A stretch of DNA of 61,772 nt from Mycobacterium gordonae. Lineage in GTDB: Bacteria; Actinomycetota; Actinomycetes; Mycobacteriales; Mycobacteriaceae. The stretch spans positions 1 through 61,772 of the forward strand of contig NZ_LQOY01000108.1 in the NCBI RefSeq assembly GCF_002101675.1, written 5' to 3'. The position numbers and the translations under genes are program-made. Positions within the stretch are counted from its first letter, which is position 1. Every line of letters begins with the position of its first letter. Below are positions 32,660 through 40,890 of this stretch, piece by piece. The notes below the pieces were generated by a model. It was not told the origin of the DNA. It did not search any database and saw only the letters and a list, made by a program, of their open reading frames with translations.

Positions 32660-33307
32660 CTACCGCACGGGCGCTAACGCGCTCGCGATCGGCACGTCCC
32701 CGTTGTTGAAGTCGATGGTGCGGCGGATGGTCGCATTGTCGGCCAGAGCGGCCGCGACGACGGCCGCAACGTCTTCCCGCGACACCTCGCCCTTGGCCTT
32801 GCCTACTTCGATGTGTCCGGTGCCCGGGTCGAGGGTGAGCCGGCCCGGGCCGAGCACGGTCCAGTCCAGGTCGCTGGCGCGCAGATGGGCGTCGGCGGCG
32901 GCCTTGGCCTCGGCGTAGGGGAAGAACGAATTGTCCTGCGACACACCATGTCCGGGTCCGGAGCCGAAATACGACACCATCACGAACCGCTTGACGCCGG
33001 CCTGTGCGGCGGCGTCGATCACGCGGATGGCCGCGTCGCGGTCCACGGCGTAGGTCCGTGCCGGGTTACCCCCACCGGCCCCGGCGGTGAAGACGACCGC
33101 GTCGTGCCCCGCCAGCATTTCGGCCAGTGCGTCGGTGTCGAGTTGCTCGATGTCGGCGGTGATCGCCTCGGCTCCGGTGGCCGCAACCTCGTCTGCATGG
33201 TCAGGGTTGCGGAATACCGAGCTGACGCGGTCGCCCCGACGAGTCAGGATCCGGGCCAGGTGCAGCGCGACCTTGCCGTGGCCGCCGATAACAACGATGT
33301 GCGCCAT
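32660..33307 (-). CDS. Atypical SDR, NAD(P)-binding (SDR_a5/YwnB-like)
   Basis: 215 residues. The N-terminal nucleotide motif is VVIGGHGKVALHLARIL, of the GxxGxxG type used by atypical SDRs. YFPYAEAK-like FPYAEAKAAAD holds the residual Tyr/Lys region. Members are NAD(P)H-dependent reductases or redox sensors without a fixed substrate. It lies upstream of the riboswitch and is probably an independent transcription unit. Confidence 0.85.
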   Translation of the reverse strand: MAHIVVIGGHGKVALHLARILTRRGDRVSSVFRNPDHADEVAATGAEAITADIEQLDTDALAEMLAGHDAVVFTAGAGGGNPARTYAVDRDAAIRVIDAAAQAGVKRFVMVSYFGSGPGHGVSQDNSFFPYAEAKAAADAHLRASDLDWTVLGPGRLTLDPGTGHIEVGKAKGEVSREDVAAVVAAALADNATIRRTIDFNNGDVPIASALAPVR

Positions 33308-33327
33308 GAGTTCCTAGGCTACTTGCG

Positions 33328-34590
33328 CTACTGGACGGCGCGAACCGCGACACCGCGCAGCACGGTGTCACGAGCCAGGATGAGTGATGCGCGGGTGCCC
33401 ACCGCACGCAAGATGTTCTCCGGTATCCACTGCATGCCGATGATGCTGCGGGCCAGCATGGTGATGCTGGGCGCGTCGATCCGGATCTCCGAGGATCGAA
33501 TGCCCTCGGACAGCAGCGATTTCATCTGACGCAACCGAGTCGTATACGACCAGCCGGGGTTTGCGGTGTTCGGTGGTGACTGGCGCATCCAGGCAAGCTG
33601 GATCCGGAATTCGTCGGAGAACTGGTCCAGCGCATTGACGTTGACCCAACTCAGCGCATCCAGCTTCTCGATCGGGGTCGCCGGCGAGCGCAGCACGTCC
33701 ACCCAGCCCGCTTCCACCTTGTGACCGAAGGAACGCATGATGGAAGCCAGCAGTTCGTCTTTGGAGCCGATGACGCGATATACGGTGCCCGTTCCCAGCC
33801 CCGCTGCCGCGGCGATGTCTCTGATCGTGGTGACCTCATATCCCTTGCGGCCGAACTCCTTTCGGGCCACCGCACGCAGATGGGACGCCTTGTCGCTGGG
33901 ATCGGCCTCGCTGTCGCCCGCCCAGGACGCGATGACCGCGCCGGCCGCGGCGAACGCCTGCGACCGGTCCAACGCCTCGTCGGTAGGCGGTTGAGATGCC
34001 AACCCCTGCAGCATGATCCGGCACATCAATGCGGCCACCTGGTCGGCGGAGGAGTTGTGCCGGATGACGTCGAGACCTACTTGCAGCATGGTCTGGCAAA
34101 TCCGGTCGGCCAGCGTCGGGAGATCGATATCGGCCTTGATGTAACCGCTCCATCTGGCGGCACGCAGCGTTTGCAGCATCGCCTCCTGTACGGCGACCGG
34201 GCGCTGCTGGGTCAGCTTCATCAGTTCGGGATCGGCGCTCGGGCCCTCGTAGAACGACATCTGCAGGGCGGCCCGGTGCCGCACGGCGCACTTGGCGATC
34301 GCCGATCCCAGCTCGATGATCTTTTCGGCGGGTGGCCGCTGGTCCGGTTCGTCCAGCTTCGCCTGGGCGCTGTCCCCGATGCGCGCCAGGTCGGCCTGAT
34401 AGCGGCGGATCAGTTCGACGAGGATCGCCTCTTTGGATTCGAAATGGTGGTACAGGCTGCCCGGGAGAATGCCTGCCGCGTCGGCGATCTCCTGCAGGGA
34501 GGTCCGCAGGCCCGACGAGGCGATCAGCGACGCCGCTGTCTCGAGGATCTCGGTCCGGCGGGTCCCCGACGCGGTTGAACTGTCGGTCAT
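33328..34590 (-). CDS. Tandem TetR regulator (two TetR modules in one chain)
   Basis: 420 residues, about twice the normal TetR length. Module 1 (residues 8-205) has the helix-turn-helix TSLQEIADAAGILPGSLYHHFESKEAIL. Module 2 (from ~230) has a second one, VTTIRDIAAAAGLGTGTVYRVIGSKDELL. Each has its own ligand-binding domain, so one chain could bind both operator halves and sense two ligands. A perfect palindrome lies 59 bases upstream. The adjacent acyl-CoA dehydrogenase operon is the likely target. Confidence 0.9.
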   Translation of the reverse strand: MTDSSTASGTRRTEILETAASLIASSGLRTSLQEIADAAGILPGSLYHHFESKEAILVELIRRYQADLARIGDSAQAKLDEPDQRPPAEKIIELGSAIAKCAVRHRAALQMSFYEGPSADPELMKLTQQRPVAVQEAMLQTLRAARWSGYIKADIDLPTLADRICQTMLQVGLDVIRHNSSADQVAALMCRIMLQGLASQPPTDEALDRSQAFAAAGAVIASWAGDSEADPSDKASHLRAVARKEFGRKGYEVTTIRDIAAAAGLGTGTVYRVIGSKDELLASIMRSFGHKVEAGWVDVLRSPATPIEKLDALSWVNVNALDQFSDEFRIQLAWMRQSPPNTANPGWSYTTRLRQMKSLLSEGIRSSEIRIDAPSITMLARSIIGMQWIPENILRAVGTRASLILARDTVLRGVAVRAVQ

Positions 34591-34649
34591 GGCCAGCCGG
34601 GCGCGGACGACTGCGATGCCGGCAACGTGCGCAAGTCGTCCTCCTGTGA

Positions 34650-34663
34650 ACCAAATCTTTGGT
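34650..34663. promoter_or_regulatory. Candidate operator of the tandem TetR
   Basis: ACCAAA-TC-TTTGGT is a perfect inverted repeat 60 bases before the tandem TetR start. A partial match, TTTGGT-caat-CCAA (37196-37209), lies just upstream of the acyl-CoA dehydrogenase operon start at 37121, consistent with one regulator serving both promoters. Confidence 0.5.
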
Positions 34664-34729
34664 AGAGGCTATCAGACCGGCTGGGGTAAACGTGCTGCTG
34701 AGACAGCGTGCGGTGGGTGGGTGAACGTC

Positions 34730-34889
34730 ATCCTCAGCGACGACACCGCGCCGAGCGCAGACGCCGAACACTTCCTCGAAGATCGAGCCCGGGGCGGTGA
34801 ACGGCTGGGTCGCCGACACCTCCGACAGATGTGCTGCGATGTATGCGGACGATCGCGACCTGCCCGGCAAAATCGACGGAGTCAGGCAT
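34730..34889 (-). pseudogene. Short-chain dehydrogenase remnant with internal deletion
   Basis: An ATG at 34889, overlapping the acyl-CoA dehydrogenase stop, starts MPDSVDFAGQVAIV, an SDR N-terminus cut just before its TGxxxGxG motif. After this the frame shifts. Another frame reads AYIAAHLSEVSATQPFTAPG and SIFEEVFG, which resembles an SDR C-terminus. The middle, with the cofactor and catalytic residues, is missing. It was probably the third gene of the operon. Confidence 0.5.
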
Positions 34890-35970
34890 CTCGGCCCTTT
34901 TCTGCCAGGAGTGCACCGATCTCGGTGAGGTAGCGGTCCGCGCCTCCACCTAAGGCGCTCCAGTTCAGCAGACGCTTGAGATAGAGATGGGCGTCGTGGT
35001 CCCAGGTGTAGCCGATACCGCCGAAAATCTGGATCGCCGTATCGCCGACGGTGGCCAACCGCCCGGCGAACGCCTTGGCTCGCGCCGCGGCAAGATGGCG
35101 GTCTCCCGGTGAGTCCGCGGCCGCCCACAGTGCATGGATCACCCCGCTGCGAGCCAGCTCGACCGTCTCGAACATGTCGACGCACAGGTGCTGGATCGCC
35201 TGAAACGATCCGATGGGCGCCCCGAACTGGTTGCGGGTCTTGGCATAGTCGATGGCTATCTTCATGACGGCGGTGGCGGCGCCCAACGCGTCGGCGGCCG
35301 CGGCGATCAGCACGTCGTCAGTGACCGCTTGGACATCTTCGGCCGACACAGTGCCCAGTCGCTGCGCGCTCGCATTGTCCAGCTGAACTTGAAAGTGCTT
35401 GCGGGTCTGGTCAATACCGCGCTCGGCCGTCACCGTGACGCCGGGGGCGGCCGCTTCGATCGCGAAAAGTCCGGTGCCATCGGAGACCAGCAGCACGTCG
35501 GCGGCCGCCGCGTCGGGCGCGGCCACCGGTGGCGAGCAGACGCTAAAGCCCCCGTTTCGTGCCGAAACGAGGGGCTTTAGCGTCTGCTCGCCCAAGCTCA
35601 GCACCGTGACGACGGCGGTGCCGGCGGCGATCCCGGCCAGCATCTCGGCGGCCGGCTGGCCGCCGACCGCCGTCAGCATCCGCGTCGCCGCCACGGCAGT
35701 GGACAACCACGGACCTGAGTGCAACGCGGCGCCGAGTTCCTCGGCGACGATGCCGGCCTCGACCATCGTCATGCCCGCGCCGCCGAACTCCGCCGGCACC
35801 AACACGCCGGTCGCGCCCAGGTCCGCCAAACCACGCCACACCGCTTCGGTGGTGCCGGTCGGATCGTCGAGCATCGGACGCACATGACCCGAAATCGATG
35901 CTCGCTCAGCAAGAAAGCGTCGTACCGTGTCGGCCAGCGCGACCTGTTCGTCGTCCAGTTCGAGGTTCAT
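34882..35970 (-). CDS. Acyl-CoA dehydrogenase, short partner subunit (FadE29-like), carrying an inserted palindrome
   Basis: 362 residues of the acyl-CoA dehydrogenase fold. The N-terminal helical domain (EFGGAGMTMVEAGIVAEELG) and the C-terminal helical domain (YAKTRNQFGAPIGSFQAIQHLCVDM and QIFGGIGYTWDHDAHLYLKR) are well kept. The central beta domain is odd: residues ~126-147 (GEQTLKPLVSARNGGFSVCS) are encoded by a near-perfect palindrome and replace the usual G-W-x-L/V-x-G segment. The frame stays open. With the overlapping upstream gene it would form an alpha2-beta2 FadE complex in which this subunit is the non-catalytic half. Whether it still folds is uncertain. Confidence 0.85.
   Translation of the reverse strand: MNLELDDEQVALADTVRRFLAERASISGHVRPMLDDPTGTTEAVWRGLADLGATGVLVPAEFGGAGMTMVEAGIVAEELGAALHSGPWLSTAVAATRMLTAVGGQPAAEMLAGIAAGTAVVTVLSLGEQTLKPLVSARNGGFSVCSPPVAAPDAAAADVLLVSDGTGLFAIEAAAPGVTVTAERGIDQTRKHFQVQLDNASAQRLGTVSAEDVQAVTDDVLIAAAADALGAATAVMKIAIDYAKTRNQFGAPIGSFQAIQHLCVDMFETVELARSGVIHALWAAADSPGDRHLAAARAKAFAGRLATVGDTAIQIFGGIGYTWDHDAHLYLKRLLNWSALGGGADRYLTEIGALLAEKGRDA
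35531..35593. repeat. GCGAGCAGACGC-family palindrome inside a coding sequence (copy 2)
   Basis: 63 bases, i.e. 21 codons. The left arm begins GGCGAGCAGACGCTAAAGCC and continues CCCGTTTCG. The right arm begins CGAAACGAGGGGCTTTAGCG and continues TCTGCTCGCC. The arms pair over 29-30 positions with a single-base bulge and a 2-4 base loop. It is in frame in the acyl-CoA dehydrogenase gene and contains no stop in that frame. Confidence 0.85.
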
Positions 35971-37121
35971 CGGCGCGGCAACCCCAGCACTCGCTGAGCG
36001 GTGATGTTCTTGGTGATCTGGGTGGTGCCACCGGCGATGGTCAGCGATCGCGACGTCAACCGGTAATCACTCCACCGGCCGTGCACGCCACGGGTGCCGA
36101 GCACGTCGAACGCCAACGCCGCGAGCTGCTGGCCGATCTCACCCCACACCGTCTTCGCCAGGCTGGCCGACCCGAAGGCCGTCTTCTCCGAGCCACCGTG
36201 CAGCGAGGCCGAAATGGACCGCTGACACAGTACCTCGAGATACTTGATGCGGACCGCGATCTCGCCCAGGCGCCGCAGGACCACCGGATCAGTCAGTGCG
36301 TCCCCGGCTTCCGCGAGATCGGCGACCAGTTCGTCGAGTCGCAATTCCAATTCCGCGTACAGGCGTGCCGCGCCGGCGCGTTCGTGGCTCAGCGTCGTGG
36401 TGGCGACCTGCCAGCCGCCGTTGAGAGGACCGAGCAGCGCGTCTGCCGGAACTCGCACGTCGTGTAGGAACACCTCGGCGAAATCGGTGTCGCCGTTGAG
36501 GGTTACCAGTGGACGCGCCTCAATGCCGGGCAGCGTCATGTCCACGATCAGACAGGAGATGCCTTTGTGCTTGGGTGCTTCGGGATCGGTGCGGACATAC
36601 AACTGGCACCACTTCGCCTTGTGGCCCAACGAGGTCCAGATCTTCTGCCCGGTGACGACGAAGTCGTCGCCGTCGCGCACCGCGCGGGTGCGCAGCGCCG
36701 CCAGATCGGATCCCGCATCGGGCTCCGACATGCCCTGGCACCAGATGTCGTCGGCGCGCATCATCCGGCGCAGCAGCGTCGTCTTCTGCGATTCGGTGCC
36801 GTACTGCATGATCGCCGGCGCGATGTTATTCATTCCGATGACGTTGAGCGGCAACGGTGCTCGGGCCCGTGTGGTTTCTTCGGTGTAGACGAGTTGTTCC
36901 AGCACGGTCGCACCGCGGCCGCCGTACTCGACAGGCCACGAGACCGCCGCCCACCCCGCGTCAGCCATGGTGGCGTTCCACGCCCGCAGCTTGTCGAAGA
37001 CTGCGTCGTCGCGGCCTGAGGGCCGCCGCGCGTCGATCAGTTCTTCAGTCAGATTGGCCGACAGCCAGGCGCGCAGGTCGGCACGGAACTGCTCCACCTC
37101 GGCCGGGTATGAGAAGTCCAC
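35967..37121 (-). CDS. Acyl-CoA dehydrogenase, catalytic subunit (FadE26/28-like)
   Basis: 384 residues. It oxidises acyl-CoA to enoyl-CoA with FAD. The catalytic base is placed as in alpha2-beta2 FadE enzymes: E247 in TTTLSHERAG. The classical C-terminal Glu is replaced, giving IAGGTTQITKNI. WCQGMSEPDAGSDLAALRTRA and FVVTGQKIWTSLGHKA are the conserved substrate/FAD blocks. It overlaps the short partner gene as ATGA. The steroid side-chain enzymes FadE26-29 share this paired layout, so a sterol or branched-chain substrate is plausible. Confidence 0.92.
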   Translation of the reverse strand: MDFSYPAEVEQFRADLRAWLSANLTEELIDARRPSGRDDAVFDKLRAWNATMADAGWAAVSWPVEYGGRGATVLEQLVYTEETTRARAPLPLNVIGMNNIAPAIMQYGTESQKTTLLRRMMRADDIWCQGMSEPDAGSDLAALRTRAVRDGDDFVVTGQKIWTSLGHKAKWCQLYVRTDPEAPKHKGISCLIVDMTLPGIEARPLVTLNGDTDFAEVFLHDVRVPADALLGPLNGGWQVATTTLSHERAGAARLYAELELRLDELVADLAEAGDALTDPVVLRRLGEIAVRIKYLEVLCQRSISASLHGGSEKTAFGSASLAKTVWGEIGQQLAALAFDVLGTRGVHGRWSDYRLTSRSLTIAGGTTQITKNITAQRVLGLPRR

Positions 37122-37156
37122 GTTTGCGTTCGAACCCCGTATCGCTTCGAGCCTGA

Positions 37157-37519
37157 TTGACTGCGCCTGGACCGGACTTTACGTTGGAACAGATATTTGG
37201 TCAATCCAAGTCGCAGCTCGGCCGGAGGTGTGCCCGTGGACGACGACGCTGTGAACGACGACGCTCGGGCCGGCCGGCTGCTGGCCACGCGGCGACCTCG
37301 GACCACTCCGGCGGCGGAGAAGCACACCTGGGCTGGGGGTACGGCGTGCATGTCTGCCTGGGCATGCACCTGGCGCGCCTCGAGATGCGGACTGCAGTGA
37401 ACCTGCTGCTGGACCGGCTGCCGAACCTGCGCCTGGATCCCGACGCCGACGACCCGCACATCCGCGGTCAGGTCTTCCGTTCGCCCACGTCGGTACCCGT
37501 GCTCTTCGATGCCCAGTAG
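37157..37519 (+). pseudogene. Cytochrome P450 C-terminal remnant
   Basis: Only the last ~65 codons look like a P450: WGYGVHVCLGMHLARLE is the heme-binding loop with its cysteine ligand, followed by LLDRLPNLRLD and a normal C-terminus ending VPVLFDAQ at 37519. Upstream of about 37320 the frame is unrelated sequence, so the N-terminal ~330 residues and the ExxR motif are gone. The rest of the 37122-37628 interval contains no further gene. Confidence 0.75.
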
Positions 37520-37628
37520 GTCCCTGGGTGCTTTCCGGTAAGCCTCACCGTAGAGTTACTGTCTAACGGGTGGCCGTTTCCGTCCCGGCGCTCTCACCAG
37601 CGCCTTGTCAAAAGAGAGCTGAACAGAT

Positions 37629-39113
37629 ATGGCTGACACTGTAAAGGTCCGGTTCGAGCCGAAGATGATGATCGACGGCAAGCTCGTCGACGGCCAGGCC
37701 GGCACGTTCACCAACATCAACCCGGCGACCGAGGAGTCGCTCGGCGAGGTCGCCGACGCCTCCAAGGAGGACATGCACCGGGCCATCGACGCCGCCCGGC
37801 GCGCCTTCGACGAGACCGACTGGTCCACCAACCGCGAATTGCGCAAGCGCTGTCTGCTGCAACTGCACGACGCGATCGAGGAGGAGAAGGAGGAGCTGCG
37901 TGAGGAGCTGATCCTGGAAGTGGGGTCGCCGCGGGCGATCACCTTCGGCCCCCAGCTGGACGCGCCGCTGGCCGACGGCCTGAAGTACCCGGCCAGGCTC
38001 ATCGACGCCTATCCCTGGGAAACCGACCTCGGCGACCGGGTGATCAGCCTGACCGGCGCCAACACGTCCATCAGGCAGTGGCGCGAGCCGGTGGGCGTGG
38101 TCGGCGCCATCGTGCCGTGGAACTTCCCGTTCGAGGTCACCCTGAACAAGCTCGGTCAAGCACTGGGCACCGGCAACACGGTTGTGCTCAAGCCGGCGCC
38201 CAACACTCCGTTCAACGCGACCCGGCTGGGACGGCTGATCACCGAGAAGACCGACATCCCCGCCGGCGTGGTCAACGTCGTCACCGCATCGGACCACTTT
38301 GTGGGAGAAGAACTTACGCTGTCGCCGAAGGTGGACCTGATTTCGTTCACCGGCTCGACGGTGGTGGGCAAACGGATCATGGAAAAAGGCGCGGCCACCA
38401 TGAAGCGGCTGTTCCTCGAGCTGGGCGGCAAGTCGGCCACCATCGTGCTCGAGGACGCCGATTTCGGGCTGGCCTGCGCCATCGGCATCGCGCCGTGCAT
38501 GCACGCCGGGCAGGGCTGCGCCAACCCGACCCGGATGCTGCTGCCGCGCTCGCGCTATGACGAGGGCGTGGCCATTCTCAAGAGCATCTACGAGAACGTC
38601 ACCTGCGGGGACCCGCAAGACCCCGGAACCCTATGCGGCCCGGTCATTTCCGAGCGGCAGCGGGACCGCGTCATGGGCTACATCCGCAAGGGTGTCGAAG
38701 AAGGCGCCACCGCCCTGGTCGGCGGACCGGACGCGCCTACCGGCTTCGAGAGGGGATTCTTCGTCCGCCCAACCCTTTTCACCGACGTCGACAACTCCAT
38801 GACCATCGCCCAGGAGGAGATCTTCGGTCCGGTGCTGTCGGTCATCCCCTTCGACGACGAGGAAGACGCCATCCGCATTGCCAACGACAGCGTCTACGGG
38901 CTGGCCGGCAATGTCATGTCGGGTTCGCTCGAGCACTCGCTGGCGGTGGCGCGGCGGATCAAGGCCGGCTTCATCGGCGTCAACGGCGGCGCGCCCTACG
39001 GTGCCGACGTACCGTTCGGCGGCTACAAGCACAGCGGTGTCGGACGCCAGAACGGCATCGCCGGATTCGACCAGTACACCGAGATCAAGTCGGTGGGCTA
39101 CCCGGTCGGATAA
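37629..39113 (+). CDS. Aldehyde dehydrogenase (NAD(P)-dependent)
   Basis: 494 residues. It oxidises aldehydes to acids. Motifs: IVPWNFPFEVTLNKLGQAL, FTGSTVVGKRIM, the catalytic Glu in LELGGKS and the nucleophile Cys in HAGQGCANPTR, then QEEIFGPVLSVIPF. The cytosolic homotetramer type is likely. ATG 37629 follows AGAGAGCTG. It is probably monocistronic; the neighbours suggest it removes aldehydes from lipid oxidation. Confidence 0.94.
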   Translation: MADTVKVRFEPKMMIDGKLVDGQAGTFTNINPATEESLGEVADASKEDMHRAIDAARRAFDETDWSTNRELRKRCLLQLHDAIEEEKEELREELILEVGSPRAITFGPQLDAPLADGLKYPARLIDAYPWETDLGDRVISLTGANTSIRQWREPVGVVGAIVPWNFPFEVTLNKLGQALGTGNTVVLKPAPNTPFNATRLGRLITEKTDIPAGVVNVVTASDHFVGEELTLSPKVDLISFTGSTVVGKRIMEKGAATMKRLFLELGGKSATIVLEDADFGLACAIGIAPCMHAGQGCANPTRMLLPRSRYDEGVAILKSIYENVTCGDPQDPGTLCGPVISERQRDRVMGYIRKGVEEGATALVGGPDAPTGFERGFFVRPTLFTDVDNSMTIAQEEIFGPVLSVIPFDDEEDAIRIANDSVYGLAGNVMSGSLEHSLAVARRIKAGFIGVNGGAPYGADVPFGGYKHSGVGRQNGIAGFDQYTEIKSVGYPVG

Positions 39114-39209
39114 TTTTTTTCCGCGAAGTGTCCTGATCGGTCCCGCGGCATTCGTCCTCTTGGTGAGATCGGGGAAGTGCCCGGATCACGATCGGTACAG
39201 GAGGACACC

Positions 39210-39560
39210 ATGCCGCAATACGCCGCGCTCACCTACACCAGGGACGTCGACTGGTCGGCGCCCGAACAGGCCGGCGACATGGCCGAATACATGAAGTTCG
39301 GCCAGGACCACGGCGACGCCATCCGCGGCGGCGCCGCGCTGTATCCGACCGGCACCGCGACCACCGTGCGCGTCAGCGGCGCGCGCGGCGGCGACGTCGT
39401 CACTAGCGACGGCCCGTACGCCGAGACCAAAGAGGCGTTGACCGGCTTCTACCTGATCGAGGCCGCCGACCTGGACGAGGCCCTGCGCATCGCGGCGGAG
39501 ATCCCGGCCGCCTGGGACGGCGCCGTCGAAGTGCGTCCGGTGATCGAGTTCGGCGGTTGA
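39210..39560 (+). CDS. YCII/DGPF-domain protein
   Basis: 116 residues starting at ATG 39210 after a perfect AGGAGG. The signature SDGPYAETKEALTGFYLIEA is the DGPF variant of the YCII fold. Such genes are standard partners of ECF42 sigma factors, and one follows 10 bases after the stop. Function is unknown; roles in sensing or as the regulated product are both possible. Confidence 0.88.
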   Translation: MPQYAALTYTRDVDWSAPEQAGDMAEYMKFGQDHGDAIRGGAALYPTGTATTVRVSGARGGDVVTSDGPYAETKEALTGFYLIEAADLDEALRIAAEIPAAWDGAVEVRPVIEFGG

Positions 39561-39570
39561 CCGCCGGTTG

Positions 39571-40890
39571 ATGGACGCCGACGCCGCGCTGGGCGAAACC
39601 GTCCGGATGGAGGGCACGCGCATCCTGGCGACCCTCATCCGGACGGTCGGCTCGCTGCCACTCGCCGAAGACGCGGTGCAGGAAGCTGCGTTGCGGGCGT
39701 TGCGCGAGTGGCCCCGCACCGGGGTGCCCGAGGAACCACGCGCCTGGCTGACGGTAACCGCGCGCCGGGTCGCGATCGACCTGCTGCGCCGGGAAGGCGC
39801 CCGGGCCCAGAAGGAGCGTGCCAGCGTGGAACTTACGGTTCCGGACCTGCCGCCCGACAGCGTGGTGGCCGATGACCGGCTGCGGCTGATCTTCACCTGC
39901 TGCCATCCAGCGCTCGCGTTGGAGGCCCAGGTGACTCTGGCGCTGCGTACCCTGTGTGGCCTGTCGTCGGCGCAGATCGCGGCGGTGCTGCTGACCAGTG
40001 AAGCGGCGGTTGCCAAGCGTCTCACCCGGACACGGAAAAAGATTGCCACCGCGGCGATCCCGTATCGGGTTCCGGCCGACGAGGAGTTGCCCGCGCGCCT
40101 GGCCGCGGTGTGCGCGGTGCTGCACACGTCCTACACGATCGCGCACACCGCGGCCGGCGGCGACCGGTTGATCGACGTCGACGGCACCCGCGAGGCGATG
40201 CGGTTGGCGCGCCTGGTGCATGACCTGATGCCCGACGAGCCCTCGCCGATGGCGGTGCTGGCACTGCAGCTGCTGACCGAATCCCGGCGTGCCGCGCGCG
40301 TGAACGAGGCAGGGGAACCGATCCCGCTGTCTGACCAGGATCGCTCGTTGTGGGACGCCAGTGCGATTGCCGAAGGGCTTGCGCTGCTTGATGATTCGTT
40401 ACGCCGCACCGGCGCGGTCGCTGACCCCTATCAGTTGCAGGCGGCGATCGCCGCCGAGCACGCGCGGGCCGCTTCGTACGAGGCGACCGACTGGGCCGAG
40501 ATCGTGCGACTCTACGACCTGCTCATATCGGTCCGGCCCAGTGCTCCGGTCGCTCTGGCGCGGGCCGTGGCGCTGGCCGAACGAGACGGACCGGCAGCCG
40601 GACTGGCGGCACTGGAACCGATTGAGCCCGACCCGCGCTGGCACGCCGTCCGCGGTGAATTGCTCTCTCGCCAGGGCCGATTCGCCGAGGCGGTGGCGGC
40701 TACGAGGAGCTCACTTACCGACGCGGTCACCGGGCCCGAGCGCATGTATCGTCAGCGGCGGATCGCCGAATGGCAGGCACGTAGCGGAGTTCAGGAGATC
40801 CGCGGCGGCCTCGGTCTGGATGAATCCCGGCACCAGGATGTCGACTCGGCCGCGGTTACGGATCTCCGCGACCGGCGAGATCGCCGGTGA
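39571..40890 (+). CDS. ECF42-type sigma factor with long C-terminal extension
   Basis: About 439 residues from ATG 39571 (a TTG at 39568 is alternative). Region 2 (LPLAEDAVQEAALRALREWPRTGVPEEPRAWL) and region 4 (CGLSSAQIAAVLLTSEAAVAKRLTRTRKKI) are followed by a ~220-residue helical, TPR-like extension (DUF6596 type) typical of ECF42. These sigma factors have no classical anti-sigma factor; the extension is thought to control them. It is paired with the YCII gene. Its 3' end overlaps the convergent kinase gene by 35 bases. Confidence 0.9.
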   Translation: MDADAALGETVRMEGTRILATLIRTVGSLPLAEDAVQEAALRALREWPRTGVPEEPRAWLTVTARRVAIDLLRREGARAQKERASVELTVPDLPPDSVVADDRLRLIFTCCHPALALEAQVTLALRTLCGLSSAQIAAVLLTSEAAVAKRLTRTRKKIATAAIPYRVPADEELPARLAAVCAVLHTSYTIAHTAAGGDRLIDVDGTREAMRLARLVHDLMPDEPSPMAVLALQLLTESRRAARVNEAGEPIPLSDQDRSLWDASAIAEGLALLDDSLRRTGAVADPYQLQAAIAAEHARAASYEATDWAEIVRLYDLLISVRPSAPVALARAVALAERDGPAAGLAALEPIEPDPRWHAVRGELLSRQGRFAEAVAATRSSLTDAVTGPERMYRQRRIAEWQARSGVQEIRGGLGLDESRHQDVDSAAVTDLRDRRDRR

